A stretch of DNA of 64,000 nt from Anastrepha obliqua. Taxonomy: Eukaryota; Arthropoda; Insecta; Diptera; Tephritidae. Within the stretch, counting starts at the first letter, position 1. The number at the start of each line of letters is the position of its first letter. Shown in pieces: positions 23,180 through 33,119 of this stretch. A program made the position numbers and the translations under genes. The DNA is taken from NCBI RefSeq assembly GCF_027943255.1, contig NC_072894.1, forward strand, positions 134,593,601 through 134,657,600, in the 5' to 3' direction. The notes under the pieces are model-generated. The model was not told the origin of the DNA. It saw only the letters and a list, made by a program, of their open reading frames with translations, and did no database searches.

Positions 23180-24272
23180 TTATTGACTTTTTTCTTTTTT
23201 TAGCGTTGGTGTTGGAATAATACTGATTGTTTGCTCAAAATCAATATATGATATATCCTTAGGTTCCAGCTTAAATTTTCTAATATTGTTACGCACAGAT
23301 CTTAAAAATGTTACTAAGATTTCTCCATCATCGTCATCGACACATGTCTGGCAGGTAGTAAGATATCTGAAGCAAACATTTGGCTTCTCAGTAGGAACTT
23401 TAACAAGCAAGAATGTCCCAGGGGATACGAGATTTGGATGTACATATATTTTCTTTGCCATAAGACGTATTTGCTTCAACATCAATCTGCTTAACTTTAA
23501 TCTGCTGACGACGAGATATTGTCTCTAAATCTTCATTGTCCGAGGAAGATGACCAGTATAAAGATTTATAAATGCTTACTCTATTTTTAAATCTCAAATC
23601 GTTATCTGTGATCATGAGCTCTTCGTCAAGAGGAGATTCAATTGCAGGCATAAAAATTTCCTCAGGTTCAACTGCACTCATATTACAAAGGCTAGAAAGC
23701 TTCGATAGTTTTAGCTCTTTATGAAAATGTTCGTATCGATATAATTGTATTAAAACGTCTAGTCCTTTTTGCCAGTACACTTTTGTGATGTCCATTACAC
23801 CTGGAATAGCATCCAGGGACTTTGGAACGCGGTTTTTCTCCTCAATCACGTTGTCTTCTGGGATTACTTTTACTTCGACAGCAGCATTTTTGAACAAATC
23901 GGCGAATTCTAAGGCTGTTCTAACATCATTACCCATCAAGACATGCCTGTCAGCTGTTCTTTTTAGGTATCCTCCTACACCATCCATTGGGCCTTTACCA
24001 TGATCAGCCTCGCTAAAAGTCCAAGTTGATTTTGTCACTAGTTGAAAATCATCAATCAATGTTTGTATCCAAAGAGTTACATTTGTTCGGTCCCGGTATT
24101 GCGATGTTGGTCCGTCAGAGTAAATATGAACTGTGTCAATTTGTTTGTTTTCCAAAATTGTTGTTAATATTGGCTCATATGAGTCCATATGGCATGTGCT
24201 TGGTGATCTAAATTATCACTTACTGTAGCAAAAGATTTTGATTTTAAATCACTGTTACCGCTTCGCAAATAA
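23180..24272 (-). pseudogene. Z protein, C-terminal half (catalytic core)
   Basis: Reading from 24272: HTGVYYLRSGNSDLKSKSF, then VSDNLDHQAHAIWTHMS, a frameshift near 24180, then the conserved block VHIYSDGPTSQYRDRTN, TWTFSEADHGKGPMDGVGG and YLKRTADRHVLMG. The last ~100 residues (23485-23180) are in another frame: SPGTFLLVKVPTEKPN, then a short Asp run and FLRSVRNN, a small all-beta, Tudor-like C-terminal segment. Conserved Asp in 'YSDGP' and His/Asp in 'DHGKG..DGVGG' are candidate catalytic residues, by analogy with DDE transposases; this is inference. At least two frameshifts, so non-functional. Confidence 0.65.
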
Positions 24273-24807
24273 TATACGCCTGTATGAATAAAAAAGAGGT
24301 TGTCTGTAAAGTCGGTTTACTGACGATAGTTTAACGTGACAACGTCATAAGAAAATATTGATGGAATGGTTGCAATTTTCAAAACAAAATTTTAATTTTA
24401 TTTGTTTGATAGATATTTTGTATGGATATAGAGGAGGAGGTAAATGGAATTGCAATGGAATAGGTCAAGTTACATTTACACAAACGTGCAAAATGACGAA
24501 ACATTTATCAAATTCATGAAAGATATCTTTAATTTCGATTGTGCATCAGACGTTAATAAGTCAACAATACTAAGAGGCACCATCATCGATTTGCCTTTTT
24601 CAAGACACTTTACACTCGAAACACTGGCCCCTATTATGAGTTGCATTCGATCTTCGATATTCGTTGGTTGTCGAAGATCGAAAATCGAATGTCAATTTGG
24701 TATTATGAGCGGTGCAGCCCTGTCGAAATTTTCGTTGAATACCGAATTTAGAGTCGAATGCAGTTTTGCTTTCGACTGTGTTGCGTATTGTGGGTAAACT
24801 CGTTAAA

Positions 24808-25625
24808 ATGTAAGTTGTTTGCGATTATTTATGGTTTTATAGTAACCAAATAATAAATATATACTAATTTTGTTAATTTTATGCAGGTCGAAAGTCGTGA
24901 GTACCAAACAGCAACTAGAAAAACTAATTGCATTAATGGAAGAGAATCCACAATTTGCAAAAGGGATTTGCAGCAAAGTACATGCAGCAAAAAAATGGGA
25001 AGAATTCACAACGGAGCTGAATTGCTTGGGACCACCAATTCGAACGGCAGCAAAATGGATTAAGGTTAATAATGTTTTTTTTTTTTTGTGTGATGTTTAT
25101 ATAAGTACATTTTTCCCTTGGCAGGTATAGGCTGACATGAAGTCAAAAGCGAAAAAAAAAATGTCGCAAAACAAAGCTGAGCTCCGAGCAACAGGTGGGG
25201 GCCCTAACAAACTTCAGGGACTTTCAAATACTGAAGAAAGCATAATCGGTTTGCTGCAATTTGATGTCTGCATAAATCCGCCTGGGATGGAATTTGCCCT
25301 GGATACAACTACCAGTGACCAGTTCACAGTTTTGTCCGCGTCAAATCCCAGCCCAGAGCTTCTGGTCCAAAACTATGAGGAAAGTGAAGCCGATTTAAAT
25401 TTAAATGTTCAAAAAGTCTCAAAAAGCAGAGAGATTGAGGTTACTGGAGTACTCAAAAAAAAATACGAGTTAAAAAAAAACGCAACCGACGAACTCTTGC
25501 AACTAAAACGGGAGAAATTGCGCGTTTACAAAGAAGAAGTTCTGAGGAAGCAACAAGACCGCAGATCAAAACTACAATTAAAAGTAGCGATTTTAGAGAT
25601 CAAAAAGAAATTGCTATCGAAATAA
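24808..25625 (+). CDS. Harbinger Myb/SANT-like DNA-binding protein
   Basis: Exons 24808-24809 (AT), 24887-25064 and 25131-25625. The first intron splits the start codon (AT|G), giving M-SKVVSTKQQLEKLIALME. The Myb/SANT-like domain (residues 1-80) is of the three-helix type: QLEKLIALMEENPQFAKG, then KWEEFTTELNCLGPP, then a Trp after RTAAK and ADMKSKAKKK. The C-terminal third is a charged coiled coil (LLQLKREKLRVYKEEVLRK). If the acceptor at 25124 is used, the conserved Trp codon reads TAG. With the AG at 25129-25130 the frame stays open and two residues are lost, giving 224 aa. In autonomous Harbingers this protein escorts the transposase to DNA. Confidence 0.65.
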
Positions 25626-25925
25626 TTTTTATACTTAGTGTTAAGGAAACTGAAGTGATATTTTTTGTTTTATATTAGTATAAGGAAAAGACTGTATATA
25701 TTTAAAGTAGGTTAAACAAATGAATTAATGTTTTTTATTAAAGAAATGAGATTGATTTTGAACTAAATAGCAAATTGAAATACGTAGAACTGAAATACAT
25801 ATTTTTTTCGAATGACGAATAACTGAATAAAGAAAATTTATAACAAAAATAAAACAGAAACTGTGGCATAAAGGTTTCTATTTAATACTTTTTGGATTTT
25901 TTTATAATATTCTAAGAATTTCATT

Positions 25926-26488
25926 TCTTATGTTTTCTGCTTCTCCGTTATTTGACTCCACTTCAATATCTTCAGCATCATCGTTGGGTATTTGCTATAA
26001 AAATGTGCTTTTCTTTGTTGCAGATCAGCCTCTGTGCTACTAAATTTTACCCATCTTTGGCAAATATAATTTTCCAGGACATTTATTATTTCTGATAGCA
26101 CAACAGACACAGTGGGTTGAGCAAGTCCTATCATACCTTCATTACCAATACTCAATTGGTACGATCCCTGAGCACAAAATCGCAGAACTGTGTCTAGCTT
26201 TAAAATATTTGGAATCAATTTGGCTCGGGTGCACTGCTGCAACTGGTTTTCTGTACTGGACAGTACGTTCACAAACGCCTCTTTAGATAATCTGAAGTTC
26301 TTTAAAAATCTGTAAGGAAATTTATGTAATATTAAGTACGTCAACACATTTTGAAAATTCTAAATTTACTCAGTGAAAGCCATTTCTAGGGGGTTGGATG
26401 CGTCCCTCAACTGTTTTCTACTTCTAGCTAGTTCCACTAACCTTTCATCGTCCGATGAATCGTCGAACCACAACTCTGTTGTACTCAT
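25926..26488 (-). pseudogene. HARBI1-like transposase, catalytic domain deleted
   Basis: The N-terminus from 26488 (MSTTELWFDDSSDDERLVEL) is followed by an intron and by FRLSKEAFVNVL, then RAKLIPNILKLDTVLRFCAQ, GSYQLSIGNEGMIGLAQPTV and ENYICQRWVKFSSTEADLQQ. These are the helix-turn-helix and lead-in of HARBI1-type nucleases. After RKAHFYSKY the sequence jumps, out of frame, to an acidic C-terminus (PNDDAEDIEVESNNGEAENI in the alternative frame). The DDE core is missing, so the element needs a transposase in trans. Confidence 0.75.
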
Positions 26489-26965
26489 TTTCACATAAAT
26501 TACTTTTTTTAACTTTTAAAAATAATGTTAGCAAAGAATTTCAACACAATCGGGTTTTCTTTTATTTTGATTTGCTGTATCAGCTGATTGTAAATGCGTC
26601 GAGCGATCGAAATTCACAATAGTCCTATTCTTCAACGAATGAGCACCATAATACCAAATGAAAATTCGTTCGATCAGCACTTTCGACTACAGTCGAAGAT
26701 CGAATGTTGCTCATAATAGGGGCCACTCCCTTTCATTTCCTACTTTTTCTATCATCGTCCTATTCTCAACAGAGAAATGGTTCATTACCATGCACACAGG
26801 AAGAAGGCATATGCAAATACAAGTATGTGAATTTATATATGTACATATGCGCATATACATACATATATATGCTCACTCAAGTAGGAGAGAGCAAGATGTC
26901 GAACGTTGCCGTTCGTTTGCTTTGTTTGCTTTGTCGTTCGATCCGCGCTTTCACTTGCAGTTCAT

Positions 26966-27036
26966 TCAAGGTAACGGCAATGAGCAAGGTAACGACAAAT
27001 GAGCAAGGTAACACTAATGAGCAAGGTAACGACACA
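26966..27036. repeat. tandem iterons of repeat X, copy 2
   Basis: About four units of AATGAGCAAGGTAACGAC-type sequence, the inverse of the 7-8 units at 888-1033. The unit number differs between the two copies. Confidence 0.8.
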
Positions 27037-27094
27037 TTTTTTCGTGCGTGCAGCCGGCTAAATCGAATTATAAGACGTTATCACGTCAATAATT

Positions 27095-27946
27095 GGTTCT
27101 TAGCAAAATGGGTCGACTGTATTACATTTGCGTACTTCGTAGTATAGTTCTCTGTAAGTCTATCTGTATCATCACCTCGTTTTCACGTAAATTGTCTTTT
27201 AGTTCTTTTTTCAATTTGTTGTAACTATAAATGCCATACAAGTGTTTCTTCATAGCCAGAATATATTCAAATAAAGCAATTTTTAATTCGTTGATTGTAC
27301 TCGAAATCAGGATATTTTTTGTTATTTTAAAAGTCTTTTTAATACCTTTTACAATTTTTTCATCTTGAACGGACTTCCCCGTGAAATATGTCAAAGAATC
27401 TCTATTATCTTCTGATTCGAACTCAGGAATTTTGCATTTTTCACATAAACTATTCCTGCAGTCATGAGACTTAACATCACAAGTATTTTGTTCAATAAAC
27501 TCTTCTATAGACGCGTGTTTAAGCTCTTTTGCATATTTCAGTTTATTGAACTTTTCTTCAAAATTTGCATGCTTGATACACCAACATGTTTCTCTATCCC
27601 TTGATTTTGGCGCCACGACCCAAAATGGTTTTGCTCTCAGCAGCGTTGCGTATGATAACACAATTCCAGTTTCTTTTACAAATCTTGACACCAGGTTTTT
27701 AACTGAGTGTAAAAGCAGGCGTCTTTGTTTTTTGATACCATTATGTTTCACAGAGTCTCTCTTAGATGGGCACATTCGACTTACATCATCTTGTTCGAAG
27801 AAATCAATGACTTTTTGTTGAACTTCTTGCTTTAAAACAATTTTGCGAATTTTGGTATCAGACTTTAAAATTGATGTATAGTTTATTTTCTTCGGTCTAG
27901 TTGGTAAAATCTTTTTGGCCACATGTAGCATTTTGTATTTTCGCAA
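27095..27946 (-). pseudogene. Z protein, middle part
   Basis: A 270-residue frame. It has a basic N-terminal part, then VIDFFEQDDVSRMCPSKRD, a long helical segment, LSYATLLRAKPFWVVAPKSR, a Cys-rich stretch (ETCWCIKHANFEEKF, then CDVKSHDCRNSLCEKCKIPEF) and the lead-in RENEVMIQIDL to the catalytic core. The 'FY/FFxxDDxSR..PxKxD ... CxC..H.N' order is the one I recall from uncharacterised metazoan transposon-like proteins. After 27150 the frame shifts by one and continues as ENYTTKYANVIQSTHFAKNQ, where repeat X interrupts it. Confidence 0.6.
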
Positions 27947-28371
27947 AGTGCTTTCACTGATACATTTATGAAAGGCTTCTCCCTCTCTTTTGAATTCTTT
28001 GGTAAAACATCAGCCTTTTTTTGCAACTGTTTAGTCAATACTTCGCTAAATATAAGTTGTTTGCGTACTTCAGGAGGTACAGTAATATCTTTAATTAAAG
28101 CATCAACTTTGTTGGAACAATTTTTATTTTTGCATCTCTTCTTAATAGTTTTTTCTTTAAAGATGCAATTTTCCGCTTCATTTCAATTATAATTTTATCC
28201 TGTTTTTTTTATTTTTCGGTATGCTTTGGCCCTATCTTTTCGAACGATTTTTCTACCTTCTCTCTGGAGGTACTGCTACTAAATCGTCATCTGATTGTGG
28301 TGGTGTATTACTCACTAGATTTGCAAAACTGTTTTTCTTTTCTCTGCTTTCGCTTCTATCGTTCGGTCATA

Positions 28372-28584
28372 TCAGTAATTTTCTTCACTTTTTTCTCTGC
28401 CTTTTTTTCTATAATATTCTCTGTCCTTAGCCCGTTTAATTTCTTTCTGCTCTTCAGTCATCTTATCCAAAAACTTTCTTTTTCTAGCATTCGCCTTTTC
28501 TCTTTGGCGCAAATAAGCTGCGCTATCCTTTTTAAGCTTTTTTTGAGATTTTTTTCTATTTTTTTCTTTACCAGGAGTTTCCAT
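28372..28584 (-). pseudogene. Z protein, basic N-terminus
   Basis: Lys/Arg-rich helical segment starting METPGKEKNRKKSQKKLKKD, with AYLRQREKANARKRKFLDK and a repeat of 'K+AKDREYYRKK' type, as expected for a nuclear DNA-binding N-terminus. It is separated from the middle part by frameshifts (27960-28370), where fragments such as 'SDDDLVAVPPE' are visible in another frame. Confidence 0.5.
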
Positions 28585-28665
28585 TATGCTGTAATTATAA
28601 AGAAACAAAATTTTAAAATAAATTTATTAAAAAATTGTAAATGATTCGCCCTTATAAACAATAAC

Positions 28666-28755
28666 CATCATTCCGAGAACGCAACAATCATTTCGGGAAC
28701 GTGTCATCATGTCCGGGAACGTTTCCGAAATGACCGTTCACGAAATGACGATTTC
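28666..28755. repeat. right iteron cluster of Z
   Basis: ATCATTCCGAGAAC, ATCATTTCGGGAAC and TCATGTCCGGGAAC point one way, followed by GTTTCCGAAATGACC and GTTCACGAAATGACG in the other orientation. They mirror the three motifs at 22983-23036. Confidence 0.7.
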
Positions 28756-28820
28756 AAATAAGCGCGCGCTTTGACTAGACGGCGGCCATCTTAACCCTAG
28801 AAGGGTACGGTAAATTATAG

Positions 28821-28845
28821 GTACCGATGAGTAAATTTTACTCAC
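28821..28845. repeat. piggyBac subterminal motif, left
   Basis: GTACCGATGAGTAAATTTTA continuing with CTCAC; a direct copy lies at 32262-32286, and the palindrome-like core GTGAGTAAATTTTACTCAC is at 32441-32459. Likely transposase-binding sequence (inference). Confidence 0.7.
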
Positions 28846-29318
28846 TTCAGAATTTTTACGTTATTATCTGATTTATTTTGTAAAAAAAAAAGTGTAATTT
28901 TTTATTATATATTAATATGTAAAATAAGCAAATATAATACTTTATTATTGATTTTTGACGATTATGAATACATAAAAATTGTTTTTCAAGCACATTCTGG
29001 ATACTTTTTTTGTGCATGTTCACCGCAAATAGCTAATCCACAATTGCAATAAGTGGTGGTGTATCTACGCTTGGTATAATTACAAAAATTACAGTACTTT
29101 CTTGGCCTCTTTTGGTCTTCTCCGGCACTATGGGTCTCTTGGCTTGCGCCTACAATATTCTGAATGGATTTTTTCAACGCCAGGCTCATGTTTGTATTAG
29201 TTGCTAATCTTTTACTTTGAAATCCTTCCATTAACTCCTTGTGTAGAGATAACATAAAATTAAGAAGGGATTCTGGCTTTTGCCCACGGCTACACATGTT
29301 GTGCGCGTAAATGATGTA

Positions 29319-30621
29319 ACGGGTGATCAATCATGAGGTGCTTTTTTCAATAGTTAAAAAAAAAAAAAATTTAAATTATGTTCAAAACCTTTATTTATCA
29401 TTTGAAAGGACATTCTTTGACATTTACTTTTTGAATATGACTTCATTCAAATGTTGGCCGCAACTACGCTTAAGGTGGTCCATTCTGAAGGTCCAATTTT
29501 CAATCACTCGTTCGAGCATTTCGACTGGCATGTCGTGAATAACACGCGTAATGTTGGCTTCCAGAGCTTCAATCGTAGCTGGTTTATCAGCATAGACCTT
29601 GGACTTCACGAATCCCCAAAGAAAAAAGTCCAAAGGTGTAATATCACAAGATCTTGGTGGCCAACTCACAGGTCCTAAACGTGAAATCAGCTGCTCTCCG
29701 AAATGACTTCTCAATAAAGTCATTGTTTCACGAGCTGTATGGCAAGTGGCTCCGTCTTGTTGAAACCAAATGTCGTAGAGATCATTAGATTCAATTTCAG
29801 GTAGCAAAAAGTCCGATATCATGGTACGGTAGCGAGCACCATTCACAGTTACGTTGCGGCCATCATCATTTTTGAAAAAATATCGACCGATGATTCCACC
29901 AGCCCATAAACCACACCAGACCGTTGTTTTCTCTTGGTGTAAAGGTAGCTCTTGAACCTGTTCTGGTTGCTCTTCATCCCAAATACGGCAATTTTGCTTA
30001 TTGACGTAACCATTGAGCCAGAAATGCGCCTCATCGCTGAACAAAATTTTGCTCGAAAACAGCGGATCTTCTTCAATCTTTTCAAGAGCCCAATCAGCAA
30101 AACGGTGACGTGCAGGAAGGTCATTTGGCTTTAGTTCTTGTACGAGCTGTATTTTGTATGCTTTTAAATGAAGATCCTTTCGTAAAATTGACCAAGTTGT
30201 TCCATACGACAGTCCAAGTTGCTGAGAACGGTGCCGAATCGATTCATCGCGGTTTTCACGTACACTCTCTACTACTGCCGCTATATTCTCAATGCTTCTT
30301 GCTGGACGTGGTCTATTCGGTCGAGAATTATCCACCAATGAATATTCGGATTCAAATTTGTTGATGGTATGTCGAATAGTGTTTAAGGCAGGCCGATTAT
30401 GTTGACCATAATACGGTCTAAGCGCACGAAAAACATTTGTCACAGAACGCTGATTTTCATAATACAGTTGAACAATTTGTAGACGTTGTTGCGGTGTGAG
30501 TCTTTCCATGATGAAATGCCAAACGCTGTTCAACAAATCCACGATGACAGTTTGCCACAACTCGCGCGCGATCTGTAAAAAAAACGCAAATGAAAAAAAC
30601 TCCTCTTAATTGATCACCCGT
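29319..30621 (-). mobile_element. DD41D mariner-like element, apparently complete
   Basis: Terminal inverted repeats ACGGGTGATCAAT..(A/G)AGAGG(T/A)G.TTTTTTC of about 30 bp with a few mismatches, flanked by TA at 29317-29318 and 30622-30623. The element is 1303 bp, with one uninterrupted transposase ORF and short non-coding ends. It is the youngest insertion in the nested 23-33 kb region. Confidence 0.9.
29424..30509 (-). CDS. DD41D mariner-like transposase (intact ORF)
   Basis: 361 residues from MERLTPQQRLQIVQLYYENQ, the start at 30509 chosen because it begins the conserved helix-turn-helix; an upstream in-frame ATG would add 17 residues. N-terminal paired HTH domains (residues ~1-120) include NRPRPARSIENI as the linker. 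Catalytic core: ILFSDEAHFWLNG (first Asp), DIWFQQDGATCHTAR (second Asp) and CDITPLDFFLWG (third Asp). The last two Asp are 41 residues apart, the spacing of the rosa/Visitor-like lineage. The C-terminus ends HLNEVIFKK. No stop or frameshift, so it could encode an active cut-and-paste transposase, but activity is unproven. Confidence 0.9.
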   Translation of the reverse strand: MERLTPQQRLQIVQLYYENQRSVTNVFRALRPYYGQHNRPALNTIRHTINKFESEYSLVDNSRPNRPRPARSIENIAAVVESVRENRDESIRHRSQQLGLSYGTTWSILRKDLHLKAYKIQLVQELKPNDLPARHRFADWALEKIEEDPLFSSKILFSDEAHFWLNGYVNKQNCRIWDEEQPEQVQELPLHQEKTTVWCGLWAGGIIGRYFFKNDDGRNVTVNGARYRTMISDFLLPEIESNDLYDIWFQQDGATCHTARETMTLLRSHFGEQLISRLGPVSWPPRSCDITPLDFFLWGFVKSKVYADKPATIEALEANITRVIHDMPVEMLERVIENWTFRMDHLKRSCGQHLNEVIFKK

Positions 30622-32261
30622 TATGATGCTTTCCATTTCAATTCAACCGGGCTATTCGGGTCATGTTCTTCGATTTCGATGTAACTGAAATATTTTGCTT
30701 TCTGGTCAAAATAATGAGACACGTATTTTTTTGTTCGCCCGAAAATTTTTTTTTTCGAGAGTTATCGGCAATTTTGTTTTTCGGCTCAAACTCGATTTTT
30801 TTTAATTATATAAGAAACAATTTTTTTTAAATGCCCATAACTTAGTCAAAAATGAACCGATTTTAATAATTCTGGGTTCAAAAGGATCGTCATTACTTAC
30901 ACGAGCGATTTCATGTAGAAACAGTTGCAAAAAAGTAGTTGCAAATTTTTTATTTTATATCTGTAGCTTCAATAGGCAATTGTGGTTTTTTTTTTTTATT
31001 GTGCCAACAGTTGTTATTTTGTATTCATGACGGAGACGTTGAATGAGTGGTACACTCGTAAACCAATTGTCTATTGTGACATTTCGATTGGTGCCCTTTA
31101 CATTTTTCAGCAGTTCAAGAACATAATATTCACCAGCAGCCATTGCAGGAGGAACACTTCCTTTTCCAAGGTAAACAATGGCATCCAACATATACTTTGT
31201 TCCGCTATCACAAGACATGACAATTTTGATGCCATACTTGTTGGGTTTAGAGGGAATATACATCCTAAATGGACATTTGCCTCTGTTTGTCCCAGATAGA
31301 AGAAACTGGAGCTAGTTTGGTCATTTCTCTTCAGTCATCGAACCTTGTTGTTTCTTTGTCATCGAACCTAAGACAATTTAGGATAAATTTGAACCTTTTC
31401 TCAGGCATGGTTGCCTTGTACCTTTCCCCACAGTAGGGGGGTGTTGCCAAGTGATTATCTTTGAGAGCAGCGGACAAGACTAACAAGCCAAGAAATGCTT
31501 CAAGTTCGTCCATTTCCAAATTTAAAAAACCGCGTGAGATTTATCGTTATAGTTCTCCCTTTGAATGTTTATTTCTTTATTTGTATAAACCAAAATCTCT
31601 TAAAATATGTCTGCGGTAAAAAACAGCTTGAAGCAGCTGGCAGGACACAACGAATTTTTTGCATTTGCTGTTGGGCCAGGGCGAATGTGAACAATATTTT
31701 TGAGGGAGTTTTTTGACCTAGCGCAGCAACAGGTTCCTTAATCCAAATAAAATCTCCATCGTTTCCGATCAGATTGTTGGTACTAGGTGTAATAATTGTA
31801 ATTACCTCTTCTGTTTCACGAATTTCTTGGACAGCTGATCTTTCATTTCTTCTCCCCTCAATAAGTTTCTGTTTTTTACGTTTGCTGCTTCCAGGTGTTT
31901 CCTCTCTTTCTTCCTTTTCAGCTTCTTCTGCATTTATGATTCCGTGAATCAAATTTTCTTCGACATCATTTAATTCTTCCGGTTCTGGTTGATATTCCGG
32001 ATCTGCAACACTGTCCCAAGAATCCTCATCAAAGTTACAAAGCTCCAACTCCAAATTGTCTTCTTCCTCAGATTCTAGTTCAAGTATTGCATCCAAAATA
32101 TTTTGTTCTGATAGCCCGCGACCTGCCATTTGTATGCTCTGTAGTTTTCTTTACGGTAACATAATACAAAACATAAACATAATTGTCACAAAATATATTT
32201 TTTAGACACGTAGTAAGTTACTGATAAATAAATTTGACTCACGCAATTTAGTGCGTAAAGG

Positions 32262-32286
32262 GTACCGATGAGTAAATTTTACTCAC
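32262..32286. repeat. piggyBac subterminal motif, right
   Basis: Direct copy of the motif at 28821-28845, followed at 32441-32459 by another GTGAGTAAATTTTACTCAC next to the right terminal repeat. Confidence 0.7.
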
Positions 32287-33119
32287 TAACTTTTTTTAAA
32301 TTGTCCACAAGCGCGATAAATCAAACAACACCATTCAATGCTTGCGGCAGCCGACTATTGACAGAGTGGGCCAAGCACTGCTAGTGGCTTGACTTTCAGT
32401 GTGGCCTACCTGCAGATTTACGAAAAAATCTATTCCTTATGTGAGTAAATTTTACTCACGATACCCTTCTAGGGTTAAATGCGATCTGGGTTTGTCAATA
32501 GGAAAATATATGAGGTTACTTTGTTATTTCGTGTCGTAAAAAAGAATTTCATCAATAATTAAATGTAATAATTACGTTCACGAATTGACGGACTATTGAT
32601 GTACGCTCTACGAATAATGAATTGAAAGGTACTTACCATTTAGATTTATTTTATTTGACGATAAATACTCTGACAGCCCGCTTTGTTATTGTTTTCTTCC
32701 TCGACTGACGTTAGACACCGAATGGCTGCGTTCACTTAAAATTATTTTTAATCTATTATCGATACGTTCACTGAAATGACTTGTACGGTATCGGACAAAC
32801 TATATTGAACATTTGTATAGTTAAAAATAAATAATCTTTTAGTATCCTTTCTAAAACTAAATTTTGTATAAAAAATACGGTGTATTAAGTAATGAAATGT
32901 GTAACTTATATTACATTAAATTTTATATTAAATTTTGGACTTGTTGCTGAAGATTGTACATTAGGACGCGTTCCCGAAATGATTATCCATGCATGTATAT
33001 TTATTTTATTTAAAATTTGCTTTATTAATTAGTTATATTGTTTGATGTACGCACAAAACAGGTTAGTTGAAGTAATTTATTAATTTCTTTTTTCTCAAAT
33101 AAGTCAAGATTTAAGACAT

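Larger units (their letters stand above)
24626..26724. mobile_element. Harbinger (PIF) element with 3-bp TSD
   Basis: Terminal inverted repeats GGCCCCTATTATGAG at both ends, continuing with CATTCGATCTTCGA after a small gap. They are flanked by ACT at 24623-24625 and 26725-26727. The homologous X copy at 873-1586 contains a single ACT at the corresponding site, proving the insertion. The 2099-bp element carries the two divergent genes usual for the superfamily: a Myb/SANT-like DNA-binding protein (+) and a HARBI1-like transposase (-), the latter internally deleted. Immediately inside the TIRs are further TTCGA-rich palindromic motifs. Confidence 0.85.
24295..27096 (+). mobile_element. repeat X, copy 2 (carries Harbinger)
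   Basis: Homologous to 873-1586 in inverse orientation. It is inserted between the codons for '...STHFAKNQ' and 'IHTGVYY' of the Z protein, which fixes its ends to within a few bases. Left end AGAGGTTGTCTGTAAAG, then TTTAACGTGACAACGTCATA; right end region TATAAGACGTTATCACGTCA. The two ACGTGA(C/T)AACGTC-like motifs form imperfect inverted termini. The ORF starting at 24444 matches that at 1437-1153, runs to 24625 and resumes at 26728. A Harbinger element splits it with a 3-bp target duplication. Confidence 0.7.
28986..32129 (-). pseudogene. piggyBac transposase pseudogene
   Basis: N-terminus from 32129 (MAGRGLSEQNILDAILELES) with the usual acidic region. Then, after a frameshift and a gap, MDELEAFLGLLVLSAALKDN (31519-31331), and the catalytic part YIPSKPNKYGIKIVMSCDSG ... 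TKYMLDAIVYLGKG and NVTIDNWFTSVPL (31263-30955), which hold the first two catalytic Asp positions. Sequence around the third Asp is lost. The C-terminus (IIYAHNMCSRGQKPES ... RKYCNFCNYTKRRYTTTYC, NCGLAICGEH) has the Cys/His-rich domain typical of piggyBac. The mariner-like insertion splits it at the TA before YIIYAHN. Not functional. Confidence 0.85.
28795..32474 (-). mobile_element. piggyBac element (interrupted, decayed)
   Basis: Flanked by TTAA on both sides (28791-28794 and 32475-32478), with 13-bp perfect terminal inverted repeats CCCTAGAAGGGTA. The minus-strand transposase is broken, and a DD41D mariner-like element is inserted in its C-terminal part. Removing that insertion (1303 bp plus TA) leaves about 2.4 kb, normal for piggyBac. 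It lies inside transposon Z. Confidence 0.9.
22985..32983 (-). mobile_element. unclassified large transposon Z (interrupted)
   Basis: A minus-strand element whose coding parts (28584-28372, 27946-27095, 24272-23180) fit together once two insertions are removed: X/Harbinger (24295-27096) and piggyBac (28795-32474). It is framed by repeated GTTCCCGAAATGAT-type motifs, three at 22983-23036 and a cluster in both orientations at 28666-28755, with another at 32966-32982. The true right end is uncertain: it may be near 28755 or beyond the piggyBac insertion. Without insertions the element would be about 3.0-3.5 kb. The encoded protein resembles uncharacterised proteins found in many metazoan genomes with a 'SDG...QY+...HGK...DG.GG..KR' core, probably a DDE-type transposase. 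I cannot place it in a named superfamily. Confidence 0.6.

Noticed and set aside
28221..28644. Phe/Leu-rich + strand ORFs
   Set aside because: Antisense of the Lys-rich N-terminal coding part of transposon Z.
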